Assembly (NCBI GenBank): GCA_030141605.1
Contig: JAQGDQ010000397.1
Coordinates: forward strand, 1 to 64,000
DNA: 64,000 nt
Origin: Tubiluchus corallicola
Taxonomy: Eukaryota > Priapulida > Priapulimorpha > Priapulimorphida > Tubiluchidae
Direction of reading: 5' to 3'
The position numbers were made by a program, and so were the translations under genes. Under the pieces are notes generated by a model, which saw only the letters and a program-made list of their open reading frames with translations, was not told where the DNA came from and did not search any database. Shown one piece after another: positions 1 through 11,155 of this stretch (position 1 is the first letter of the stretch; every line of letters begins with the position of its first letter).

Positions 1-1070
1 GTTTTGAAAGCTTTTTCTGTTGAGCAGTTTTGAAGGAATGTTAAATATTGGTGAAATCTCTCTACTTGTTCAAAAGTTTCTTGGATGATGAATCCATGTT
101 TACACAATCTGATACTTCTTTCACAAGATCTGAACTATAAACTTAATCGTTCAAGCAATGCTACACAATAATTTCTTTCTGAAATTATAATATATTGAAA
201 ACATAATTATGATGTCTAAATAAATGTGTCATAAAGCAGAGATTGTTTTGTGACAAAGTCTGGCTCATTTTGAAGTGCAACCCTGTAAAATGAGCTACTG
301 AACTGTCAGAAGTTACTAAGCCACATTATGCGAACTAGTGAATTGTCGTTTGAAACATCCTGCATCCATAAGATAAACAGTCAGGATCGCATGGTAAATG
401 AAGCCAACCAAAAAATCAAAACCATGCTCGAAATCATAACTATGAAAACCACGTATCACGAATCATTCATGCAACGACATGCATAATTTGTAATGGTCAT
501 CAACCGATCGACAATTTGTTTACAAAAAATTCTGTTTAATAGTGTTATGGCTATTTAAACTTATCTAGTCTCTCTGCAGACCAAAGATTTGTATGTTATA
601 GAATTATCATTAGATCTTAATGTAAAAGAACGACGTATAATCGTAATGATCACACAGTCCAATTCTTCTAGGTTTACTTCACACTTGCCACACAAAGCTA
701 AATTGAAAAAAATAGAGGCTAATTAGGAAATAGAGAGTAGCTTGTATAATCTACTTCTGTACCAATCAGAAAGGGAGAACGTTGAACATTATAACAAAGG
801 TAACGAATTTTTCTAGTAAGCACAACGTCTTCAGGTTGGGACAATCTCTTCATAGCAATAATTATTATGTTTGATAATTAGCTACACTGGAGTATAATAA
901 CTATACTGAGATTTAGTAGACTTCTCTTTGTGCTGAGTTTCAATGTGGATGGTTCAAAATTTTCAAATTACTAATTGAATAATTAGGTATAACGCTTTTC
1001 ATCTTCCTGTATAATAACTATTAATACTTTAGTTGTGTACTTTATAATTATTATTTTTTGTACGCAAATG
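1..1070. other. AT-rich DNA without recognisable gene
   Basis: No open frame with protein-like composition and no tandem structure was seen on either strand. The stretch is ordinary AT-rich non-coding DNA. Confidence 0.5.
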
Positions 1071-1074
1071 GTAG

Positions 1075-1490
1075 TAAATAGCCAAGCCCCACAAAAGAAT
1101 TTTGCACATAAATCCACAACTACAATCTACACACAACTCACAACTCAATCGACGTCACACCACCCACACCATACCACCCACATCATAAGACATTCACCTC
1201 ACCAGCCAAACGGCAACATGTAACTTCCACCACATGACCAACATCGTGCCTTACCCATCACAACTCCACCACCATACCATGAACACCCACCAAAACAGGC
1301 AGACCATGCCTTTCCCACCAAGCCACACACGATATCATACCACACAATGCAGATGATGATAACAATTTTGATGACCATGATGATGCTGACTATGTCGATG
1401 ACAGTAACATCTGATGACCAACACAACAGCACAACAGTCAAAAATTTTGCACAAATTTTAAGCTGTGTGCTATGATAAATGCTAGTACCT
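1075..1490 (+). repeat. C/A-rich minisatellite repeat (family F), copy 1
   Basis: It opens with the family signature GCCAAGCCCCACAAAAGAAT followed by TTTGCACATAAA. An almost G-free stretch of degenerate CCACA/ACCCA units follows. The right side, around 1440-1475 (TTTTGCACAAATTTTAAGC, then TGTGTGCTATGATAAAT), is shared with the copy ending near 33860. The open frames over this interval are low-complexity products of the repeat, not genes. Confidence 0.6.
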
Positions 1491-2044
1491 CCTTAAGGAT
1501 AACAAGGCCTTACAAGGCCTATGACATTTTACAACTGTTTGAGCACAGACAAAGCTAAATAATTATAAATTAGGCACTGTTCCTGTTTGGGAGAACTTTA
1601 GCTATTCAATCGCGCTATTTATTTAAGCATCTATGTGTGATTTAATTGGATCATATTAAGAATAACACGCCCTAACATTTCAGGCACTCCATGTTTGCCC
1701 TTTGAGTTGCTAAGTGTTGGTTACACTTGCGAGATTGTACAAACTACTTTGTTGTGACCTGCTTGCTACAGCCCAAGAACACAGAGTTCTACAGCCATTA
1801 CAGGAGAATTTCTATCCCATCAGCCATTGACAAATTGGCAGGCACTAGCACCGCTGAGTGGCGGAAGAAAACTAAATATCTCTCCTATAAAATTGTAAAA
1901 TTTCAACGTTTTAAAAAATTAAAGTGGAGTTTGCTATATTTTTGTAAAAAAATTTCTTTTTAAATTAAGTAAGCAACAGCAACCAAAATTTTACGTTCTG
2001 GAGGTAGAGGTAAACCGGAATTTGGAACAACATCTACTGAAATT

Positions 2045-2515
2045 ATGAAGCCATGTGTTGCAAGAATTTTCCCGACATCCGGTCGCACGATTGAAGTTAC
2101 TGTGATACGTCAGGTACAACAAAAATGTACCAACGACATTGTCGAGAGACTTTGTGAACAGTTAAATGTACATCTTGCTCAAGGAGCCATAAAAGCTTCT
2201 CATCGCCTGCAATGGCCAAGGTCAGTAGTGCCCCTATTATAGTTGTACGTAGAGACGACAGAGATATAGAATACGCAGCCAGAAAGAATAAAACTTTGCT
2301 AGAGATCTATTCTTTTCTTCTGCATAGCGGATGTTAATGAAAGTTTAACCGCACTCTCTTGTATCATGCTAAACAATGTAAAAAACAATTTGGGTTCAAG
2401 TACGTGTGGCCAAAGTATGGACACACATTTCCTAGAAGATCTGATGAAGCAGAAGCAGTTTCTATAAACTCCCTGCAGGACCTAATCAAACAAGTGACAT
2501 GCAAAGGTAAACTAC
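2045..2515 (+). pseudogene. LINE ORF1-like protein remnant (frameshifted)
   Basis: Three short reading frames together resemble the C-terminal half of a non-LTR retrotransposon ORF1 protein (RRM-like and C-terminal domains that bind RNA). The visible signatures, in order, are ASHRLQ near 2194-2211, PIIVVRRDDRD near 2235-2265, DVNESLTAL near 2331-2357, and GFKYVWPKYGH with a following SINSLQDLIKQ at about 2390-2492. At least two frame changes separate these blocks, so the gene is dead. No matching ORF2 is adjacent. The remnant runs almost directly into the capsid-like remnant downstream. The family call rests on recognised motif order and is fairly secure; the LINE clade is not determined. Confidence 0.6.
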
Positions 2516-2529
2516 TTATAGCAGCTCGA

Positions 2530-3315
2530 TGGACCAAGCGGCCATTTCGGAATGACAATACGTGGACTTTCACCCCATCAGCGCATATACGGAAAACGTG
2601 ACGAGTCCCATCGGGTTTCACGTGGTTGGAAGTTCGGACACAAATCTGGTCTTGGATGTGCTCATGTTAACCGCAATGCAGAACCGGTTTCGTCAAAGGT
2701 TGAGAACGCACTTGCTCTTGTGGGTCTGGTAAATTTACTGGCCACCTCCACGTTTATGGATTGCAAAGTGATTTGGGAAACACGCAAATACAGGGCATTT
2801 TGCACTACTACGTCCACAGGGCCTAACAGCATTCCCTGCTGCAACTCGAAAACGACACGAAACGCATGCAACTGTTGGTAGCGGGTTGTCATCCGGATCT
2901 CAGCACCGTGCAGATCGACCAACTAACTCAAAACGCATCACTGAGGGAAAGGACAGGCCCGCTACACCACTGATCGAAGTGTTAGTACGTCGCCAAACTG
3001 TTCGTGGATTTTTCCTGTGAACCTTGCTTTCTTTCTGATTAGACAGTGCACAGACTGGTACATGATAACCGCATATGCGGATCGCGAAGTCAACCTGAAC
3101 GTGCACGTGTTGTACCTGAAATGCTTGCATATGGTACCTATCATTTTGAAGGCCTACACGGACGGTCTGCCTCGCACCAACGCCATCTACCCTTACAGAA
3201 GGGTGGAAATGAGCAGTTTTACCATAGGTCAAGATTCGCAGAGCAGTGTAAAAGAAGACCTGTTTTCTGGACCAGTACCCAAACTCTGTGGCTTTGTCCT
3301 AGTCTGTTCAGTATT
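2530..3315 (+). pseudogene. Polinton/Maverick-type major capsid protein remnant
   Basis: Several overlapping frames resemble the double-jelly-roll capsid protein of Polinton/Maverick elements, long annotated in animal genomes as F54H12.2-like. The clearest block lies at about 3090-3300: a segment HVLYLKCLHMVP, then NAIYPYRRVEMSSFTIG, then a LFSGPVPKL motif. Capsid relatives have a comparable YP.RR..M..FT block followed by a LF.GQ.P block. A weaker N-terminal block (PISAYTENVTSPIGF) lies near 2574-2620. Reading frame changes and stops between blocks show the copy is non-functional. No Polinton polymerase, integrase, ATPase or protease was recognised; the rest of the element may lie left of the window or be lost. 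The alternative is a related endogenous adintovirus-like copy. Confidence 0.6.
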
Positions 3316-3319
3316 TTGG

Positions 3320-3605
3320 TTAACTTGTGCTTTAATTTAATTATATGTGTTTTTTGACAGTAGATGCAAATTGGTCAATAAGAGTACTAAGATTTAATTT
3401 AAGACACTTACCTGTTTAATATATTTACCTATGTAAAAATGATTGTATAGTGTCCCCAAGGTTATCATGAGGTGGCTACAAAAATGCATCAGGAAAATTG
3501 GAAAAGTAGGTAAAAAATAACACAGGCAAAAATCTTAGTAAACTCAGTATGTGGTTCAGGTTAGGTTTATAGTGGGCGATAACAATTTTAGTTTTTAACT
3601 CTGCC
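3320..3605. other. Non-coding AT-rich stretch
   Basis: Nothing recognisable was seen between the capsid remnant and repeat family A. Confidence 0.4.
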
Positions 3606-3609
3606 TTGG

Positions 3610-5508
3610 AAGTTGTGCTTCAACACACTTTGTTTGTTTTGTTTGTTTTTTGTCTATTATGTAAATCTTTTTGAAGAAATGTAGGTAGATGAGGTCAATA
3701 TTTTATTGTCAATTATTTTTTTTTGCAAAACTTGACGTGTACGGTAAAAAAATCGAGAAACACTTTGCCAAGGTCTGTGAGGGTGTTTGAACTATGAGTT
3801 AGCATTTTTATTAGTTCAAACTCGATTCGAACCTAAAACTAATTCGAATTCAGTTCGAATTTGAAACACTAAAGATCTGTTTGATTCAAATGCGAAAGTC
3901 AGAAATTCGGCTGGATTTGAATTTGCTTTTTGGTACAGAATGCTCACGCCTAGTGTGTACCACACACCTCTTTTTTGTTATCTCCTCCTAAACAGACAAC
4001 TACGAGTTAATACGAGGTCCATTTCAAGATATTCTCGCTCGTAAAGCTGTGTGTAATGCAGATTATAATGTTTGCTTGCATATTTGTCAGTCATTTTAAA
4101 TTCCCAAAATGAAATAGTAAAAGGTAAATAAACACTGTGTGGAACATCTGCACATAACTGTTTATAAATCTGTTTAACAGACAAATATTTTACTAGCATG
4201 TTTTATACTAATGCAAATACATTTTTGTGTGTTTGCTTGTTTATCTTTGTGTTAATTTTTTTAGCCAAACGAAGCAGACTAATAAGTTTAGAATTGTCCA
4301 GCTCTGGCGGAGATCTGTTCATTCTAGTTTTATTATAGAAATCAATTGCATCCATGTAACATTATGTGCCATTTTTTCCGTGCCATTTTTATCTGCACCA
4401 TTTTTGTTTTGCACAGCTGCTGCTATTGTGGTTGTTATTGACGTTGTCATTGCTGTTACTGTTGTTGTTATTATTGTAAAACAAAAACAAGGTCAGGCTA
4501 ACTGTTACTATGTAGTAGATATAATCCATGTACTAAAATTTGTGACACAATTTCCTACATATGTTCAAGCATTTCTTTGTTACATGGTGTTTATTGATAG
4601 TAACAAATAAACAATGAGAGTGCAGGAAAAACTGCTCTCACTAAGCAGCGATCACGTTATATTGTAGCTGTTGCATTAGTTGCAATTTTGTACAGTAAAT
4701 GGCTGACTGACTACTGGGCTAATTTGAGCAGTTATATTATTGCAAATCTTACTTCAAGATTGCATATTAATTTTGATTTTAAATGCGTAATACTAAATCT
4801 TCCTACTATCATCTACGTAATTGTTAGTGACGACTGTTTGATAATTATTATTTTTTTCTAAGGTAACATATTGTAGGTGTTGTTTTAGTTGCGATTTTGT
4901 ACAATAGATGGCCCACAGATATTGCTGGTCACTCGTGCTGTCGATCACTCTTACCTATGTGCATCGACACTACAGGAATTGTTATGAAAGAACTGAAGCA
5001 CGAGCACGAGTTATTCTTCTTTAAATTTCTTGCATTGGGTGAGAAGAATTGAATAAATGCAGTGTATAACTAATAAATCCAACACGGATTATAAATGGAC
5101 TAATGAGACCATTGAGTCAGTTGTAAGTGAAAACACCTAAAGCTTAAATAATCTGAATTTATTGTAAATTACAAAGAAATGCTTGATTAGACACACTCTT
5201 AGGCAATTTTTTAAATTTTTGTTTTTGATTTTAAACATGAATGACAGTTTCCCGGTTATTTTAAAGCACAAAAGGTTTCTCCCAGTTGTGCTGAACATTT
5301 TCTTGTATTATAACTGTAGATAAAAGTTAAGATGTGTACGAACTGAATAAAACACAACTCGTCTCTTAAATCAGAAGTGGTAAATATACTGCTCGTACAC
5401 CAGAAGTAGTCCTACTGTTTTTGGGAAATCGGTTTTGGGGCAGTTATTTATTCAAAACTCCAGCATTAATGGTATGTAACTTAAAATAATCACTTTTTCT
5501 TTCCACAA

Positions 5509-5540
<32 letters not shown>

Positions 5541-7000
5541 ATACATATATAGCTTTAAAAACACGTAACATCACAATTTTATACGAAATAAACTCATAAT
5601 GAAATTTATAATAATTATTATCATTTCCACCAGCAGAACAACAGCATATAAAAATCTCAATACACCACACCTAACTGCATGTTAAATCACATTTACGAAA
5701 TTATTACGACTGATGTTGTTGGCTTTTTCAGGTAATGCTCTTCAAAGTCATCAATATTGCAATTTAGTGAAATTAATCAAATATTTTTTAACTTCTTCAC
5801 TGTCAAGTAAAGTGTATCGCTTCTTTACTATTAATTTGCCTACAGACTACAGACCCATTTATTTAGTTCCTTATTTATATTCTACATTAATAATAAATTT
5901 GGAGTCACCTGAGTCATTGATAAAAGGCTAGTGATAAATAAGATTCTCAAACTTCTTTGAGGTATATATTTGGCCAGTTGGTTGAGTAACACAAAAGTAA
6001 CACATCGTAAGTTGGCAACTTGTAATTTGCCCAAGAATCAAAGTGCTAATTAACAACAAAAACAAACATTGGCACTAATGTTTGGTACTGATGTTGCAAA
6101 GTAGGTTTCGTTAGAACCAGCTTTGGAGCTAAAACAAAAAGAGCTGCCGACAGATAATTCCCAACAAAAATTATTATAGTTTTTAATTCACCTTAATTGA
6201 CGCATATGAAAAAAATCATGTGCTTGCTCTCTTGGAATCCTGGCAATTTTGTTGGATTCTAAATAATTGATTTATGCTACTTTTAAAAGTGCTACACCAC
6301 ACAACTACAACCATAATAAGAGCAGTGTAAAGACTTTGCAAGTTAATTTTACAGACTTTTGTTAATTTAAGTGTAGTTATAGTGCTGTAGAATAAATATG
6401 TTGTCTCTTTTTAAACTCGTTACGGTAAATGCATTTCAATGATAATTTTTGATTTTTCTATTTTTCTTCAGCTTTAATAAATGGTGATTTGCAACAAATA
6501 AGCGTCTGTTGCCCACTTACTGGACCTAGTTCTCACTGAACTCAAAGATTTTTTGTCAGCAATGGTCAAATGGAAAACAATTTTTTGTTACCACTGGACA
6601 CATAATAAAGTGATAATCATTTTTCTGAAGATTTTTAGCAATGCCTTTTCAGCATGTGGTAAAACTACTTTTTTGCTATCAAAACAATATTGTGAGCATT
6701 AAATAAACATATTAGTGAATTCATTCAGTTTATTTTTATCTTTTGTTTTTCTTGCGCCTAGTTTGATTTCTCAATCATCTTCCTGGCGTCTCTTCCCAGT
6801 TGTGTCAGCCTCGGGTGTGAAGTATTTGCAAAAGTAACTTTAAATTTGAGAAATAATCAAATATGCGTGGAAAACTCTTTATTTTAATTAGATAAACCAA
6901 AAATAAACGTTGCAATATAATTCACTAGACTCTAAAGGGTTATTGTGTTCAACATTTGCAATAACATTAAATTTTGTTCAAATGTCAATAGCTGTCAATC
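3610..7000 (+). repeat. Dispersed non-coding repeat family A, copy 1
   Basis: Long stretches are nearly collinear with 21680-25350. Shared blocks include the GTTTGTTTTGTTTGTTTTTT start, a TTCGAA-rich patch (3815-3920), the block CTCCTCCTAAACAGACAACT near 3983, a hairpin near 4616-4641, and the 6230-6990 segment (matching 24630-25340). No open frame is conserved between copies, so it looks like a non-coding or long-dead element. Its true ends are not defined by eye. Confidence 0.65.
5508..5552. repeat. AT dinucleotide microsatellite
   Basis: A run of alternating A and T follows CACAATATATA, then degrades into GTATATAATACATATATAG. It is present in copy 1 of family A and not obvious at the matching place in copy 2. 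Confidence 0.8.
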
Positions 7001-7840
7001 ACGAATTGAATTGGCTGGGTGCGATTCGTAGAAAAATATTGATCATTTTCAATTATTGATCACGAATCAGAATTTACAAATCGTATTTGCGAAATTCATT
7101 TCACACAAAGTTTCATGCTCATAAGAAAGCGTTAGTGTGGCTTTTTTACTCAAATAGTGGCTGAGATTCATGAATATTATTGGTTTTGTGATAACGTGAT
7201 AAAGAAACGAGTCACTGTTTCAGTCAATTTAGTTTGCTCAATGCAAAATGTGATATCTTTATGCAAAGTTACCAGCACAGTAAAAAACGTTGGGTGAAAT
7301 TTTTGAGACTCTGCTGTGATGGAGAAGATAATCCACCAATGTAATTTTTAGGGAAAGCTCACTGCTATACACAAAGAGTTTAGAGGTGTTTATAATTGTG
7401 AGTATAACTTATTGTCATGTCTTGGAAATAATTCTAGCGGACACGAAGTGGACACAAGAAACTAGCAAAACTACGTAAGAAATTCAACAATTATAGATAT
7501 TTGCCTAAATATTTGAAGGGCGAGTATTCCAATAAAGTTGCTTTTTCATCACTTTTGCAATTCTCAAACTGATTTGCTTGTCCTGTGAGGTTTCATCTCC
7601 TACGTAGTTCTCTGCGTGAGTAATGTTTATGTTATGCATGTCCTGTACCACATCAGTTTTGCTTAGCAGAGTAATTTAGAGTAAGTTTTGCTATCTAGTA
7701 TGAACACGCTTACGAGTTACTTAGAGAGTTAACATTAACGAGAGAACACAGCCTAATTTGAATGTGCCATTATCTAAAGTACTAAACTAAATTGGCGGTT
7801 GGTGGTCATCTCTGACTTGCTGCTGAGTCAGGTTGATCAC
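7000..7840. other. Non-coding stretch
   Basis: No protein-like open frame or repeat structure recognised. Confidence 0.4.
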
Positions 7841-7869
7841 TATCGATATCTCAGAAGGATGAGGGCTTT

Positions 7870-8110
7870 AGAGTTTGTATATAGGAACATTTTTTGTAAA
7901 CCTGTTTTTACATGATAAACTCGGACATCGCGCCGCTTGCCTTTTGATCCTATGCATACATTGTAGTTCCAGTCTGACAGGTTGTCCACTACTGGAATGG
8001 GACCACGCCAACATGGGTTCATCTTTTTGCCCCATCTTTTGTACTGAATTGTTTTTAAAGTTTGCAGTAATTTTGATTCTATTATATTAATTTTTTTGTA
8101 GAATGAAGAA
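7870..8110 (-). pseudogene. Ty3/gypsy integrase C-terminal (GPY) fragment
   Basis: A minus-strand open frame (7840-8250) contains KMNPCWRGPIPVVDNLS, then NYNVCIGSKGKRRDVRVYHV. This matches the GPY/F module at the end of Ty3/gypsy integrases, where a W-[KR]-GP-[YF]-x-V block precedes a G(K)-x-VVHV-N block. The canonical Y/F after GP is I here. Only this module is present. The sequence before it is hydrophobic and unlike integrase, so it is a scrap of an old insertion rather than a gene. Confidence 0.5.
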
Positions 8111-8334
8111 TTTGTAATATCTACCAAAGACATTGTTAATGAAATGATCATTAAAAACCTATAAGGAAAGCTGAAGTACAATGGTAAAGATGCACATATT
8201 TTGGCCAAGCCTGAATGTGACACTACATTTTGCTGATAACATACGAACAAATATCAGTTTGTAAATTAACTCTAGAATCTAGAAAAAATTCTTTGAGCAT
8301 GCTACAAATTCAACATATCTGGAAAATGAACTCC

Positions 8335-8545
8335 TGATTGATTGATGTGATTGATTGATTGATTGAATAACTGTGTTACATGTAATATTAAGTTTGCGAT
8401 ATATATGTAAGTTTTTTGTGCTTGAACCATTATACTAACGTTTGGATTCTTTGTTTAGATGTATAATGTTTTTTAGTAATTTTCCTACGTCTTTTGTATT
8501 TTGCTTTGCTCAATGGTTCAATAAATAAATAAATATATGTATATA
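8335..8545 (+). repeat. LINE-like 3' tail
   Basis: The tract starts with GATTGATTGATTGATTGA. It ends in TCAATGGTTCAATAAATAAA and further ATAAATA units. A 3' UTR that ends in a short tandem tail is typical of CR1/L2/Jockey-type LINEs. No coding part precedes it, so it would be a strongly 5'-truncated copy. The inference rests on composition only. Confidence 0.35.
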
Positions 8546-8549
8546 TAAA

Positions 8550-9650
8550 TGAATATAACCAGCAGTAGCTTTTACTAATGTAAAATTAGTACAGAGTAGA
8601 ATAGAATGACGTCACACCAATTTTTTCTCTCTGGTGGCTCAAAACTGGTATTTCTTAATTAACTATTTTCTATTAAGGATGTCTTGTGCTTTTCAACACC
8701 ACAAGTGTCATCTAGCTTAGTAGTTAACAGCTAATTACCTGAAACTCAATGTAGATTGTGAAAGCTTTCTTCAAGCACAAGAAACCCTCAAATTACTTTT
8801 AGCTTAAAAAATTTGTCTCGAAATTTGATACAACTTACATAACGCTTTTTTCCATATGGTACTTGCATCGGCCCTAATACAATATAAAATGTACCAGTTT
8901 AAACACCCCTGATGACTAAAACAAGTTTAGATAACACTGAGTAAAGCTTGAAAAAATAATCAGAGCATTCGTAGCATACAATGTTAATTACTGTATCTTG
9001 TAAATAGGATTAAACATTCTTCATTGCCAGTGACATTTTGACAATTGGCACAAACATTTTAAATTATTATTATTTCTAGTTACATATGTCTTTCCAGCAG
9101 GTAAGCGAAATGCTAAGGAACATAGTTTTGATTGGAAAGCATTGGAAACATAATTTAACATCTCCGTTTCTTTCCCTGATTTACGTTTGCGTAGTGACGT
9201 CATGTAATGACGACGTCGGAACAGTATTATGGGAGATTTTAAATGTATCAAGTAAAAAATCTTTTCAACTCGTTTACGATATGTGCATAAAACTGCTGTG
9301 AAGTAATATAAGTTTTATTTCAATTTTTTTGAAACCTACTTTAGGTGCCACTATTCTTGTCCTTTAAAAAAGTCTGACATTTTTTATTGTGAACTAGAAG
9401 AATCGAACAACTTCTTTAAATGATTTCGGATATATAATTAATAACATGTTCTAATGCTTATATATCCTGCTTCCATAATTCCCCCTAAACTTCTAGGCTG
9501 TTGACACACCATCTCGTGAAACGTTTGAACTGAAAAATAAACATCTTTTTCATGTTGAAAGAGTTTTTAAACTTAATTAACTTTAAATTTGATTCAGTTT
9601 GCGTTACAGTCGATTCATGATTTATTATTCACTCTTCATTTTACTACTTA
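8550..9650. other. Non-coding stretch upstream of the POMK exon
   Basis: No exon with POMK-like N-terminal coding (membrane anchor and glycine loop) was recognised here. This may be intron. A short shared motif (AGTAGCTTTTACTAA followed by GATGACGTCA-like sequence) recurs at 8567-8615 and 13036-13096. Confidence 0.4.
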
Positions 9651-9654
9651 AAAC

Positions 9655-9830
9655 ACGGCAGCAAGAACGGCTACTGCAGCAGCAAAGTAAAGCAGCTGTA
9701 CCATTAGCAACATCAGTGCCATCATCTTCAGCAGCAGCAACATGAGTGTCATTAGCAATAGAAGAGTAGGCAGAAGTTGCAACAACAGCAGCAGCAACAA
9801 CACTAATGATGACATCACATTCATCACATT
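9655..9830 (+). repeat. Degenerate CAG/CAA trinucleotide tract
   Basis: The tract is rich in GCAGCAGCAA and AACAACAGCAGCAGCAACAA units and carries several in-frame stops. It lies directly upstream of the splice acceptor of the POMK exon and so is probably intronic. Confidence 0.7.
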
Positions 9831-9849
9831 CGCGTTACTCTTTCATCTG

Positions 9850-9867
9850 TAAGCTTTCCTTTTGCAG
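9850..9867 (+). promoter_or_regulatory. Splice acceptor of the POMK last exon
   Basis: A pyrimidine-rich stretch ends in CTTTCCTTTTGCAG at 9854-9867. POMK-like coding starts in phase 0 immediately after the AG. This explains why there is no ATG at the start of the similarity; the open frame extends into the intron only as far as a TTG codon. Confidence 0.7.
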
Positions 9868-10626
9868 TTTGCCCTTGTAACGTGGAAGAACTGGACAATC
9901 GTCATGGCCACAATAAAAAGGACACGCAAAATGGACGGTAACTTGACGAGAATGTTAGAAAACTACATCAATTTCCAATACAAAACCAACGTTGTTCAAC
10001 TCATTGGTTACTGCAAAAAAACGTTGACAATTTGTACTGAATACCATAAACTAGGCAACGCAAAGACTGTTGATAAAGTTCTTGAACAATCATCAGTTCA
10101 TAATACTGTAACACGTCGTCTAAACTTGTGTATTGACTATGCAGAAGTTGCTGAGTTCTTAGACAAACAAAACCTTTATCAATGTGACACATACAGCTTG
10201 AAGAAACTGTTGTCGCAGTACCTCCTCACAGATGATTTCCGGTTAGTTCTCAATGACCTTGATGATATTAAATCTCGGGACGCCCGTTGCACGTTTAAGA
10301 ATCGCACCCTGCGCTCAGATCTGAAGTTTGAAGCACCAGAATCGAGATTGTGGAATGACACCGAGTGCACTACAGTTGCATGTGTCAAAAAGCAGAGAGC
10401 TATCAAACATGCAAATGAAGTGTTTAGAATTCCAGACGTTTGCTTGTCATTCTTCATTGGGATTGAAAATGACACAAAGAAAAAGGAAATATTTGCTTTT
10501 GCTGTTGACATCCTAGCACCCGTGCATCAGGCTTGTAAAGATGCAGATCCAAATAAGAGACCGTCAATAAACTCTGTTGTGAAATTTTATCGAAACGTTC
10601 TGGCAAAAAATTCGAAGTTTAAATAA
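9868..10626 (+). CDS. POMK: Protein O-mannose kinase homologue, 3' terminal exon (252 codons + stop)
   Basis: POMK is a type II membrane kinase of the ER/Golgi. It phosphorylates the 6-position of O-mannose in the GalNAc-GlcNAc-Man trisaccharide of alpha-dystroglycan. The exon covers most of the kinase-like domain. Residues 41-62 hold NVVQLIGYC and TEYHKLG, residues 106-132 hold CDTYSLKKLLSQYLLTDDF and LVLNDLD (the position of the DFG motif), residues 156-158 are APE, 188-191 IPDV, and 222-233 ACKDADPNKRPS. This block order is that of vertebrate POMK. The N-terminal anchor and glycine-rich loop must lie on upstream exon(s) that I did not find. The frame is fully open and the codons give protein-like composition, so the exon looks intact. 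It could be a processed-gene fragment, but the upstream splice acceptor argues for a real exon. Confidence 0.8.
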   Translation, partial: FALVTWKNWTIVMATIKRTRKMDGNLTRMLENYINFQYKTNVVQLIGYCKKTLTICTEYHKLGNAKTVDKVLEQSSVHNTVTRRLNLCIDYAEVAEFLDKQNLYQCDTYSLKKLLSQYLLTDDFRLVLNDLDDIKSRDARCTFKNRTLRSDLKFEAPESRLWNDTECTTVACVKKQRAIKHANEVFRIPDVCLSFFIGIENDTKKKEIFAFAVDILAPVHQACKDADPNKRPSINSVVKFYRNVLAKNSKFK

Positions 10627-10627
10627 A
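10622..10627 (+). terminator. AATAAA overlapping the POMK stop codon
   Basis: The TAA stop (10624-10626) lies inside AATAAA (10622-10627). T-rich sequence (GTTTTTATC) follows. If used, cleavage would leave a 3' UTR of only a few tens of bases. Other downstream signals cannot be excluded. Confidence 0.4.
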
Positions 10628-10724
10628 GTTTTTATCATCGCGATTAAAGACCTAATTATTTGGCCCTTAAACGCGTATAACGTTTATGATAGTAAAAGTT
10701 CCACACAATAATAACTAAAAGAAG

Positions 10725-10965
10725 TAAAGAATTTTGAACATAAATTTACATTGGCAAACCATGCCACATCCACTACGCCATACCACCCACATCACATCAC
10801 CCATACTATGCAGCTCTACATATCAACACCCGCACTATATAACCCCACCATACTACACACACCACATTACCCACACCCACCCAACCAGTATTTTTAGTGC
10901 CTCCCCTGCAACAACAAATCCAAACACCTTTCCCCACTTTCCCCATCACAACCCCAAAATGATTT
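10725..10965 (+). repeat. C/A-rich repeat (family F), degenerate copy
   Basis: AAGAATTTTGAACATAAATT, a decayed form of the family signature, is followed by C/A-rich units such as CCACATCAC and ACCCACACC. The 83-codon frame over it is a composition artefact. Confidence 0.5.
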
Positions 10966-11155
10966 TTTCTTGTATAATATTATAACAAAGTATAACAGCA
11001 CCTGTGAGTTAGGCATAATTCATGTGTTATTTATGTTTTCATTAGTGGGCAGACGGTTAGTAAACCTAGCTCAGGCAGTGATTACTATTAATATGAACTT
11101 ACCGTCTGTCCCTATACGTAATTATATGATCCTCTGGCTGTTTCTTAAGTTTGCC

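Noticed and set aside
4227-4610. 127-codon hydrophobic frame on the plus strand
   Set aside because: It begins at a weak start, lies in repeat A, and is interrupted in the parallel copy near 22540-22900.
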